Shown piece by piece: positions 1 through 7,241 of a stretch of DNA of 46,912 bases. Each line of letters starts with the position of its first letter. Position 1 is the first letter of the stretch. Source of the DNA: Pseudomonadota bacterium (GTDB taxonomy: Bacteria > Desulfobacterota > Anaeroferrophillalia > Anaeroferrophillales > Anaeroferrophillaceae); the NCBI GenBank assembly GCA_034660915.1, contig JAYEKE010000048.1, positions 48,001 through 94,912 of the forward strand, written 5' to 3'. Position numbers and translations under genes: made by a program. The notes below the pieces were generated by a model that ran no database searches, was not told the origin of the DNA, and saw only the letters and a program-made list of their open reading frames with translations.

Positions 1-1
1 G

Positions 2-220
2 ATCAAGGATTCCGGCCTTGAACACCAGTTAACCGCCATGGGCACCATCGTGGTCGGTAAAATAGATGAATTACTACGGCTGGCTGAAGAACTGCATCAA
101 CTGCCATTTGAAATGGGGGCTCAGCGGGTGGTTACAACCATAAAGATAGATGATCGCCGGGATAAACCACTGAGCATCAACGGCAAAGTGAAGGCCGTCG
201 AGGAAAAATGCCAGCCATGA
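2..220 (+). CDS. MTH1187/YkoF-type thiamine-binding protein, 5' part outside window
   Basis: The frame is open from base 2 and gives the last 72 residues of a small protein. The segment around residues 2-20 (SGLEHQLTAMGTIVVGK) and the following helix are typical of the MTH1187/YkoF family (formerly DUF77), about 95-105 residues long, whose members bind thiamine or its pyrimidine moiety in the cytoplasm. The true start lies upstream of the window; the internal ATG at 38 is not a plausible start because family-conserved sequence precedes it. The stop (218-220) overlaps an ATG of the next gene as ATGA, so the two are probably co-transcribed. Family call fairly sure; ligand is inferred from the family only. 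Confidence 0.8.
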   Translation: MKDSGLEHQLTAMGTIVVGKIDELLRLAEELHQLPFEMGAQRVVTTIKIDDRRDKPLSINGKVKAVEEKCQP

Positions 221-1017
221 ACCATCCGATCTCTGAACTCACTGTTTCCCTGATCCAGATGAATGTTTCCCTGGGGCGACCGAAACGTAATCTCAATCGG
301 GTCAAAAAACTTATAGACCGTGATCTCAATGCGTCGACAGATCTCATTCTGCTGCCGGAGATGTGGAGCACCGGATATGATTTTCCCAACTTTTCCCGAC
401 TGGCCGAGTCCACCCCAGCCTTGCTGGAGCAGCTGAGCAATATTGCAATCCAGAGATCAACAGCTATTGGCGGCACTATGCTGGAGCAGGAAGGCAGAAA
501 CTTCTACAACACCTTTTACCTGATTGATCCCGCCGGAGAAATCATTTCCCGCTACCGGAAAATCCATCTTTTCTCGCTGATGAACGAACCGGATTTTTTG
601 AGCCCGGGCCAAGAGATGGTTATCAGCAGGATAAGAAATATTCCGGTGGGCCTGATGACCTGCTACGATCTCAGATTTCCTGAGCTCAGTCACCAATTGG
701 CCCTTAGAGGAGTCCGCTTACTGCTCATAAGCGCCCAATGGCCGAAACAGCGGGCCGCGCACTGGAAGATTTTGCTTAAGGCCCGAGCGATTGAAAATCA
801 GCTTTTTATTGTCGCCTGCAACCGGATCGGCCAGGAAACCGAGCAAATTTTCCCCGGTCTTTCAGCCGTCTATGACCCCTGGGGAAAACAAATACTAAAG
901 TCTCCCCGACACCAGGGAGGCTTCAACTGTCAACTGGATTTAAATCAACTGCGGGCTGCCCGCCAGACCATTGATATTTTTTCCGATCGCCGTCCCGACG
1001 TTTACCGGAAGGATTAA
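208..1017 (+). CDS. Carbon-nitrogen hydrolase, omega-amidase (YafV/NIT2)-like
   Basis: Cytoplasmic nitrilase-superfamily amidase of 269 residues, the usual length. The Glu-Lys-Cys triad is visible: Glu51 in LLPEMWSTGYDF, Lys118 in YRKIHLF and Cys152 in TCYDLRFPEL. The MWSTGYDF and RKIHLF contexts resemble the omega-amidase branch (YafV/NIT2), which removes the amide of alpha-ketoglutaramate or alpha-ketosuccinamate and so closes methionine-salvage and glutamine transamination cycles. That substrate is inferred. The start is ambiguous: ATG 208 has GAGG only 4 bases upstream, while ATG 217 overlaps the previous stop as ATGA and would be translationally coupled. The gene is convergent with rfbD, with one base between the two stop codons. 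Confidence 0.85.
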   Translation: MPAMNHPISELTVSLIQMNVSLGRPKRNLNRVKKLIDRDLNASTDLILLPEMWSTGYDFPNFSRLAESTPALLEQLSNIAIQRSTAIGGTMLEQEGRNFYNTFYLIDPAGEIISRYRKIHLFSLMNEPDFLSPGQEMVISRIRNIPVGLMTCYDLRFPELSHQLALRGVRLLLISAQWPKQRAAHWKILLKARAIENQLFIVACNRIGQETEQIFPGLSAVYDPWGKQILKSPRHQGGFNCQLDLNQLRAARQTIDIFSDRRPDVYRKD

Positions 1018-1018
1018 C

Positions 1019-1888
1019 TTATTTCTGCCGTTGCTGCCCGAGGTAAGACCGCAGAGCATCTTTCCAGGAACGAATCATTGCCGGCAGCATCTCCTTTATT
1101 TTCTGCAACCCCAGCACCGAGTGGGCCGGGCGTTCAGCTTCCTGTTCAATATCAGCCGTTTTGACCGGAGTAATCAGCTCCGGATCATAACCTGAAATCG
1201 AGGCAATTTCCCGGGCCACCTCATACCAGCTGACCCCGTTTCCCGCATCATTGGTAAAATGATATTTGCCCCGGGCCCGCAGGTCGACCAGGGTAATGGC
1301 AGTGGCAGCCAAATCGCCGACATAGGTTGGCGCCCCAAACTGATCATCCACCACCCGCAATGTTTCCCCGGCTTCAAGCTTGTTTCTGACGGTATCAACA
1401 AAATTTTTTCCACCTGGCCCATAAAGCCAGCTGGTCCGGATGAGCACATATCCATCCCAGAGACTGGCCAGCATTTCTTCGCCGCCCTGCTTTGACATAC
1501 CATAATAATTCAACGGCCAGTGTTCTTCCCATTCACGATAGGGTTCCTTCTTTTTGCCGTCAAAAATATAATCGGTACTGAAATGGCAAATGAATATCTG
1601 GTACTCAGCGGCAGCCAGAGCCAGATTCCTTACCCCCCGGGCATTAACCGCCAGGGCCAGGTGTTTTTCTTCTTCGGCCCCATCAACATCAGTATAAGCA
1701 GCACAATTAATGATAACCTGTGGTTTTATTTTACCCAGGACCTGCAAAACCTGCTGATCATTGCTTATATCCAGATCCGCATGGGTTAAAGGTACCACCT
1801 CATGTTCCGTCGAGGTTAATTCAAGCAGACTGATAACAGCCCGCCCCAGCATTCCCTGGCAACCGGTTACAACAATTTTATCCGCCAT
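1019..1888 (-). CDS. rfbD: dTDP-4-dehydrorhamnose reductase
   Basis: RmlD/RfbD, 289 residues, catalyses the NAD(P)H-dependent last step of dTDP-L-rhamnose synthesis for surface polysaccharide. It is an extended short-chain dehydrogenase: the Rossmann motif GCQGMLG is at residues 9-15, STDYIFDG at 104-111 holds the substrate-contacting Ser/Thr-Asp-Tyr, and the catalytic Tyr129 and Lys133 sit in YGMSK. Length and motif spacing are normal. No other rhamnose-pathway gene is in the window, so it is a lone copy here. A short inverted-repeat element is inserted upstream of its start (2029-2211). Confidence 0.93.
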   Translation of the reverse strand: MADKIVVTGCQGMLGRAVISLLELTSTEHEVVPLTHADLDISNDQQVLQVLGKIKPQVIINCAAYTDVDGAEEEKHLALAVNARGVRNLALAAAEYQIFICHFSTDYIFDGKKKEPYREWEEHWPLNYYGMSKQGGEEMLASLWDGYVLIRTSWLYGPGGKNFVDTVRNKLEAGETLRVVDDQFGAPTYVGDLAATAITLVDLRARGKYHFTNDAGNGVSWYEVAREIASISGYDPELITPVKTADIEQEAERPAHSVLGLQKIKEMLPAMIRSWKDALRSYLGQQRQK

Positions 1889-2021
1889 TTAGCTTTTCCT
1901 TTCTGAAAATATTTGCTGGCTTCGTAAAAACCCCATATTCTTAGTTATATTTCAACCTTCATTATTTCAGCTTCAAAGTCTTCCCGTACCCCTTATACCG
2001 GATAACTTATACCGTTATTTA

Positions 2022-2218
2022 TTTTTATCTCAACTTTCTGAGTTGCTCTAAAAACAGCGAAAGAAATCTCCAGGGGATGTTCCGGCATGGCTCTCGCTCA
2101 TTCTCGCCGGCCGTCCATGGCCTGCCTGTGCGTGCCGCACGCAGACAGGCTATGAGCCAAGCCCGAACATCCTGCTAATATGTCCCTGGCAATACAAGTC
2201 AGAAAGTTGAGTTTTTAT
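2022..2218. mobile_element. MITE-like element, family 1, copy A (element 2029-2211)
   Basis: A 183-bp non-coding unit bounded by perfect 13-bp terminal inverted repeats, CTCAACTTTCTGA at 2029-2041 and its reverse complement at 2199-2211. It is flanked on both sides by the 7-bp direct repeat TTTTTAT (2022-2028 and 2212-2218), as expected for a target-site duplication. Inside, a second inverted motif (GGATGTTC-GG-TGGCTC) mirrors between the halves, and a strong hairpin (CCTGTGCGTG / CACGCAGACAGG) sits at the centre. A full second copy at 20678-20892, in inverted orientation, and a half copy at 14008-14085 share ends and internal motifs. No transposase gene was found in the window. Confidence 0.8.
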
Positions 2219-2310
2219 GGTTACTGAAGAGCGGATAATATCTCATAGCCATCAATGATTCAAGCAATTAAAAAAGTTCTCTACAGACATCCGGCCATGC
2301 AAACAAGTCT

Positions 2311-2350
2311 CTTTTTCAGCTCCGAAAATACTGAAAAACCCTCGATGCCG
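2311..2350 (-). repeat. Second copy of the uvrC 3' end (direct repeat, distal side of fic)
   Basis: These 40 bases match 3735-3774, which contain the last codons and stop of uvrC, at 36 positions. Read on the minus strand they encode ASRVFQYFRS-stop against ASRVFQYFKS-stop in uvrC, so most differences are silent or conservative. The pair encloses the fic gene. This looks like an integration site in which the incoming DNA supplied a replacement gene end. Confidence 0.7.
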
Positions 2351-2390
2351 CTTACGTTGACGCATAAGCGGCTGTTTTGCGAGCTGCCAT

Positions 2391-3629
2391 TTATTTTTCC
2401 GGGAACAAGCCCGGCATCCATCGTGAGGCCAATCCGGCGGGGAAGGCAAGGTATAGCGGTGCTCGAGAGCTTTCGGAAGTAAGGATTTCGGCATTGACCA
2501 GGGCAGACGTTATGCGCCGGGCTTGACGGTCGCCGGTGTTTAAGAGGTTTGCGACTTCTCCGCGCGGGAGTTTTCCGCGATACAGTATCGCTTCCAAAAC
2601 CATGCCGGATTTCGGCGGCAGCACTCCGCCACGGATTTCCTCTTCCGTCCAGATCAGGATACGGTTCCGTAACCGATCCGGCTGGACCAGTCCTTCCATG
2701 AACTTTACCTGGTCAATGCAGATTTCCAGAAAGAATTTCGTAAATTTGGCAAGGGCTTCCCCGCTTAAATTGCCGCGACCGTCAAGATCGTTGCGGCGGG
2801 GCAAGTCGCAGTTGATCAGATGAGATTTGTACATGCCTACATTGCGGGCAAGACCTCGTGCAATGGACCAAACTCCGCCGGTTTTCAGCGTTTCAAGCAG
2901 CATGGCATGAGACATCAACCGAGCTACCCGGCCGTTGCCGTCCATGAACGGATGGATCCATAACAACCGATGGTGGGCTGCCGCCGCCGCCAGGATAGCG
3001 TCGGTTTTGCCGAGTTTGTTGTAGGCTTGTTCAAATTGTGCCAGAAAGCGCGGAACCGCGCCGGGGCTGACCGCGAGGTGCCGTCCGACCTTAACGTCTC
3101 TTTTTCGCGATTTGCCGGGAATGACGCGGTATCGCTCGCCGGTATCGGGATGCTCGACCCACAACAATTCTTCGGGTAGTGACGCATAAAACCGGCGATG
3201 AATTTCACAAACTCCCTCCGCGGTCGCGGCTCGGCCGCGCAGGCCACCGGCATCTATCCATTGCTGAACCTCGATATGAGCTTTGGCTTCCATTTGGAGG
3301 CTGCGTTTTTCGGTATCGGCGCTGTAATCGTTTTTGAGGGCGCGCTCTATGTCGACCGGATGGGTGTCATGGCCTTCGATCAGATTGCTGTAGTAGCAGT
3401 TCATGGCCCGAACCAGATGAGCCAATGCCACCAAAACGCCCTCAGGTATACTCCGGCGAAATCCCGCCGCCCGCGCGGCAAGATCAATCGCGAGGTCGGT
3501 CAACTCCGGACGAAACCTGAAACCTTCGCCAACCAGCATCGGTTCCATCAGCCCGGTGATTTCGCCACGGTCTTCATCTATAAAGGTCGCTTTAATGTCC
3601 GTTTTTATGTCTGTTTTTTTATCATCCAT
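2391..3629 (-). CDS. Fic-domain protein AMP-transferase, class II (N-terminal inhibitory helix)
   Basis: Fic/DOC family protein of 412 residues. The catalytic loop HPFMDGNGR (226-234) fits HxFx(D/E)GNGRxxR completely, so it should be able to transfer AMP, or a related nucleotide moiety, to a hydroxyl of a target protein. Residues 81-86, SNLIEG, match the (S/T)xxxE(G/N) inhibitory helix; lying N-terminal to the Fic core this makes it class II, self-contained without a separate antitoxin. About 100 residues after the core look like a winged-helix tail (RRITSALVNAEILTSE), common in chromosomal Fic proteins. The stand-alone gene lies between two copies of the uvrC 3' end, suggesting it arrived as a small insertion. 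Target unknown. Confidence 0.88.
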   Translation of the reverse strand: MDDKKTDIKTDIKATFIDEDRGEITGLMEPMLVGEGFRFRPELTDLAIDLAARAAGFRRSIPEGVLVALAHLVRAMNCYYSNLIEGHDTHPVDIERALKNDYSADTEKRSLQMEAKAHIEVQQWIDAGGLRGRAATAEGVCEIHRRFYASLPEELLWVEHPDTGERYRVIPGKSRKRDVKVGRHLAVSPGAVPRFLAQFEQAYNKLGKTDAILAAAAAHHRLLWIHPFMDGNGRVARLMSHAMLLETLKTGGVWSIARGLARNVGMYKSHLINCDLPRRNDLDGRGNLSGEALAKFTKFFLEICIDQVKFMEGLVQPDRLRNRILIWTEEEIRGGVLPPKSGMVLEAILYRGKLPRGEVANLLNTGDRQARRITSALVNAEILTSESSRAPLYLAFPAGLASRWMPGLFPEK

Positions 3630-3734
3630 ATTTATTGTATATCATGTAAATAAGCGGCTTACAAGTGCTTCTATTGCCTTTTTCATGTCCGGTTTATGGT
3701 GATCGATAATTTTACAGTTTGTAGTACGGTTCAG

Positions 3735-3774
3735 CTTTTTCAGCTCTTAAAATACTGGAAAACCCTCGACGCCG
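3735..3774 (-). repeat. uvrC 3' end, proximal copy of the 40-bp repeat
   Basis: Partner of 2311-2350 (36 of 40 identical, same orientation). It covers the last uvrC codons, the stop at 3740-3742 and a few bases beyond. Confidence 0.7.
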
Positions 3775-5560
3775 TTCCCCAATCAAGGAAGGAACACCTT
3801 TCAAGGCTTTCGAGGCCGGCTTTTTGCACCCCCTGCAGACTGCCATAATGTTCCAGCAGACCTCGGGCTCTGACCGGACCAATCCCAGGAATCCCCAGCA
3901 AGGAAGTTTCCGTCAGATTTTTCCGGCTCCGCTGCCGGTGATAGCTGATGGCAAATCGGTGGGCCTCATCACGAATCTGCTGCAGCAACAGATAGGCTCC
4001 GGAATGGAGATGAATACTTAAAGGATTTTTGCGATCACGAATATAAAAACTATCAACGGCAGCCCGCGATTTTTTTCCCCGCTTATCACGTCCTTTAGCG
4101 ATAGCGACAATAGAAACATCAACCTGCAGCCGGTCAAGCACTCGGGCCACGGCCGAAAGCTGCCCTTTGCCGCCGTCAACCAGCAGCATATCCGGTTTTT
4201 CCCGTGCATCTGCTCCTGAGCCAAAGCGCCGTTCCATCACCGCCGCCATCATGGCAAAATCATCCGGTCCAGCAATCTCATCAAGCCGGTAGCGGCGGTA
4301 GCTGTCTTTTTGGGGACGGCCATTGACAAAACACACCAGGCTGGCAACCGGAAAATCTCCCTGAAAATTGGAGATATCCACACATTCAATAACTGCCGGC
4401 ACCATTTTCATCCCTGTTTTGCGTCCCAAAGCCGCCAGAACCTGCTGCAAATCGGTTGAATCCTGTTGCTGCTGGCGAAAAAAAGCCCGGGCGTTATCCG
4501 TTGCCATGCTCAGCAAAGCCGCTTTTCGTCCCCGTATGGGAGTCGTCAATTCAACTTTACGTTTTCTGAGCGCACCCAGCCAGCACTCAAGGAGCTCATG
4601 ATTACCAACCGCCTGGGAAACCAGAATCACCGGCGGTGGAATGACTTCTTCACTGTAGTAGCGCTGCATAAAAGCAGCAATTAATTCGCCGGCATAACCG
4701 GCAAAACGGTAAAAAGCAAAGGGACGACCGCCCACGACTTTGCCCCGGCGGATAGTAAGCAGGTAAAGGGCAAATCCCTGGTTTTCATCCCCGGCCAGGC
4801 CGATAACATCCAGATCATCCCCCGCGGCGCTGTCAACTTCCTGGTTTGCCATGATTTTCTGCAGGGCGAAAATAGTATCACGCAGACTCGCGGCAGCTTC
4901 AAAATGCTGTTCGGCAGCCAATGCGGACATTTCCGCGGCCAAACCGTCAACAACCTGCTGTCCTTTTCCCCGCAGGAACATAATAACCTGGTCAATATGA
5001 TGCCGATAGGTATCCGGATCCACTTCCTGGCAACAGGGTCCCTGGCAAAGTTTCATCTGATAATTAAGACAAGGGCGCAGCCGGTTGACAAATTGGCGAT
5101 TGGAACAACGGCGTAGTAAGAAATGTTTCTGCAGCAGGGCTAAAGTTTCACGCAGGGCTCCGACCGATGGGTAGGGACCAAAATAAAGCGCCCCGTCCCG
5201 GCGCCGGTGACGGACAATCTCCAGCCGGGGATATGTTTGGCTTTCCTGCAGGCGGACATAGGGATAATTTTTATCATCTTTGAGCTCGACATTATAGGTC
5301 GGCCGATATTTCTTGATCAGGGTATTTTCCAGAATCAAGGCATCAAGCTCACTGGCGGTCACCATCACTTCCAGCTCATGAATGCGCTTCACCAGGGCCG
5401 CGACTTTGACCGCTTTGGGAGCAGCGGAAAAATAGGACTGCACCCGCTTTTTCAGCGAAACCGCTTTTCCCACGTACAGCACCTTCCCCTGGGCATCTTT
5501 CATCAGGTAGACCCCGGGAGCTAAGGGCAAATTAGCAACTTTCCCTTCCAGAGCTGTCAT
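3740..5560 (-). CDS. uvrC: Excinuclease ABC subunit C
   Basis: UvrC makes both incisions around UvrAB-marked DNA damage. At 606 residues it has the normal length. Domains in order: GIY-YIG nuclease (about 14-95; PGVYLMKDAQGKVLYVGKA), a Cys-rich segment with C152, C164, C172 and C176 (spacing x11-x7-x3, as in the Fe-S cluster ligands reported for E. coli UvrC), a UVR motif for UvrB contact (about 203-238), the RNase H-like 5' nuclease (ECVDISNFQG ... LLVDGGKGQL) and a C-terminal helix-hairpin-helix (LLGIPGIGPVRA). The start at 5560 is chosen because the family begins there; the open frame continues upstream only through the preceding gene. One base separates it from the rarA stop, so the pair is co-transcribed. 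Confidence 0.96.
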   Translation of the reverse strand: MTALEGKVANLPLAPGVYLMKDAQGKVLYVGKAVSLKKRVQSYFSAAPKAVKVAALVKRIHELEVMVTASELDALILENTLIKKYRPTYNVELKDDKNYPYVRLQESQTYPRLEIVRHRRRDGALYFGPYPSVGALRETLALLQKHFLLRRCSNRQFVNRLRPCLNYQMKLCQGPCCQEVDPDTYRHHIDQVIMFLRGKGQQVVDGLAAEMSALAAEQHFEAAASLRDTIFALQKIMANQEVDSAAGDDLDVIGLAGDENQGFALYLLTIRRGKVVGGRPFAFYRFAGYAGELIAAFMQRYYSEEVIPPPVILVSQAVGNHELLECWLGALRKRKVELTTPIRGRKAALLSMATDNARAFFRQQQQDSTDLQQVLAALGRKTGMKMVPAVIECVDISNFQGDFPVASLVCFVNGRPQKDSYRRYRLDEIAGPDDFAMMAAVMERRFGSGADAREKPDMLLVDGGKGQLSAVARVLDRLQVDVSIVAIAKGRDKRGKKSRAAVDSFYIRDRKNPLSIHLHSGAYLLLQQIRDEAHRFAISYHRQRSRKNLTETSLLGIPGIGPVRARGLLEHYGSLQGVQKAGLESLERCSFLDWGTASRVFQYFKS

Positions 5561-5561
5561 C

Positions 5562-6869
5562 TCAACCTTTTTTCTTCCCCTTACGTTCCTGCAGACGACG
5601 GCAGATGGTATCTTCGAAGCCATTATGGCCCGGCCGGTAAAAATGCCGTTCCCGCAGTCCCGCCGGCAGGCATTCCAGCAGTGGTCCACCATCCTCAGCC
5701 GCCCGGTGGGGATTGACATAGCCTTTGCCATAATCAAGTTTTTTCATCAATTTGGACGGTGCGTTGCGCACCTGCAGGGGAACCGGCAAATTACCGGTCT
5801 GTTTCAATTCACCTTTAACCCGCTTAGACGCCAGGTAAACCGCATCACTTTTTGGGGCCACCGCCAGGTAAACCGCGGCCTGCATCAGGGACATTTCCCC
5901 TTCCGGCGAGCCCAGAATTTCATAGGCCTGCCGGGCGTTGATGGCCATCTGCAAAGCCTGTGGTGAAGCATTGCCGATATCTTCGCTGGCAAAACGGATC
6001 ATCCGCCGGGCACAATACAAAGGATCTTCCCCGGATTCCAGCATCCGCCCGAGCCAATACAAAGCAGCATCAGGATCACCAGCCCGCATACTTTTGATAA
6101 AGGCGGATATCTGGTTGAAATGCTCTTCACCGCTTTTATCATAAGCCAGCCAGCGCTCACCCAGAAACGGCTGCAGGACTTCCGGACTGATGTCAGTAAC
6201 ATCGGCCGGCAGATTGGTCACCACCGTCTCCAACAAATTCAAAGCCCGGCGGGCATCCCCCTGGGCATAAGCAGCCAGCATCGACAAGGCATCGTTCTCA
6301 ACCGAGATCGGACGATTGATACTTTCCCGAAACAACGCCAGACCACGATTTAAAAGAACCAACAGATCTTCTTCAGTCAACGGTTTAAGCACCACCACCC
6401 GGCTGCGGGAAAGCAAAGGCGTAATAACGGAAAAAGAAGGATTTTCCGTGGTCGCCCCCAGGAGAATAAGAATCCCTTCTTCCACCGGCCCCAGAAGGAT
6501 ATCCTGCTGAGCCCGGTTAAAGCGGTGAATTTCATCGAGAAACAAAACCGTCTTCCGGGACTGGTCCATATTCTCCCGAGCTTTTTTACTGATTTTTTTA
6601 ATATCCCCGACCCCGGCGGTAACCGCGGAAAGCGGGTAAAAATCCGCCCCGACACTACGGGCCAGCACCATGGCTAAAGTCGTCTTGCCGCAACCAGGAC
6701 CACCCCAGAAAATCATTGACGGCAGTTGCCCGGCCTCATAAAAACGCCGGACAAGCCCTCCGGGCCCCAGAATATGCTCCTGCCCGACCAGCTCGTCAAA
6801 AGAAAGGGGGCGCAGGCGGTGAGCCAGCGGCGCCAGAATTTTACGATCATGACCAAATAATGTTGGCAT
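5562..6869 (-). CDS. rarA: Replication-associated recombination protein A (MgsA/RarA), AAA+ ATPase
   Basis: RarA is a clamp-loader-like AAA+ ATPase acting at stalled forks. The 435-residue protein has Walker A GGPGCGKT (56-63), Walker B VLFLDEIHRFN (108-118), sensor-1 LLGATTENPSF, and the C-terminal tetramerisation part with SPEGEMSLMQAAVYLAVAPKS and the characteristic YPxP-like end. It lies directly upstream of uvrC (one base between stop and start), giving a two-gene DNA-repair operon. Start ATG 6869 (MPTLFGHD) matches the usual N-terminus. Confidence 0.95.
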   Translation of the reverse strand: MPTLFGHDRKILAPLAHRLRPLSFDELVGQEHILGPGGLVRRFYEAGQLPSMIFWGGPGCGKTTLAMVLARSVGADFYPLSAVTAGVGDIKKISKKARENMDQSRKTVLFLDEIHRFNRAQQDILLGPVEEGILILLGATTENPSFSVITPLLSRSRVVVLKPLTEEDLLVLLNRGLALFRESINRPISVENDALSMLAAYAQGDARRALNLLETVVTNLPADVTDISPEVLQPFLGERWLAYDKSGEEHFNQISAFIKSMRAGDPDAALYWLGRMLESGEDPLYCARRMIRFASEDIGNASPQALQMAINARQAYEILGSPEGEMSLMQAAVYLAVAPKSDAVYLASKRVKGELKQTGNLPVPLQVRNAPSKLMKKLDYGKGYVNPHRAAEDGGPLLECLPAGLRERHFYRPGHNGFEDTICRRLQERKGKKKG

Positions 6870-7011
6870 CTTATAACTATCCAGTCGTATTCTGTAAGAT
6901 TATGATGGTTTCTGAGTAAGCTTAAGCATTTACTTATACACTGTTTTTCTGAAAGCTGATGGATGAAAGCATTTATCAGGAAACAGTAGTTTCCGGATGA
7001 ACACTAACTAA

Positions 7012-7241
7012 TATTATTTGTAACTATTCAGCACATTGTATTGCACCTTAAGTAGTAAACTCGGGACTGTCCCCAGCTTCACCGGGGGCTGTCCCAGATG
7101 TTTACGGACTATGAAATAATGTCGGCATGCGCCGCAAAAGCCTGGGACAGTCCCCTTTTAAACCAAAAAGCTCGGGGACAGTCCCGGTTTTGCTTGGAGC
7201 AGTGCGCTTCATAAAGATGTGCTGAATAGTTACTATTATTT
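7012..7241. mobile_element. MITE/REP-like element, family 2 (element 7020-7233)
   Basis: A 214-bp unit with perfect 17-bp terminal inverted repeats (GTAACTATTCAGCACAT at 7020-7036; reverse complement at 7217-7233), bordered by an 8-bp direct repeat TATTATTT (7012-7019 and 7234-7241). Nested inside are further inverted pairs built on GGGACTGTCCC/GGGACAGTCCC: 7062-7079 with 7168-7186, and 7084-7097 with 7142-7155. No open frame. The right duplication touches the stop codon of the next gene, so insertion was at its very 3' end. The remaining bases between rarA and this element show nothing recognised. Confidence 0.75.

Noticed and set aside
5561-5737. Extended N-terminus of uvrC
   Set aside because: The extra 59 residues overlap the rarA coding region in another frame, and the conserved UvrC N-terminus starts at 5560.
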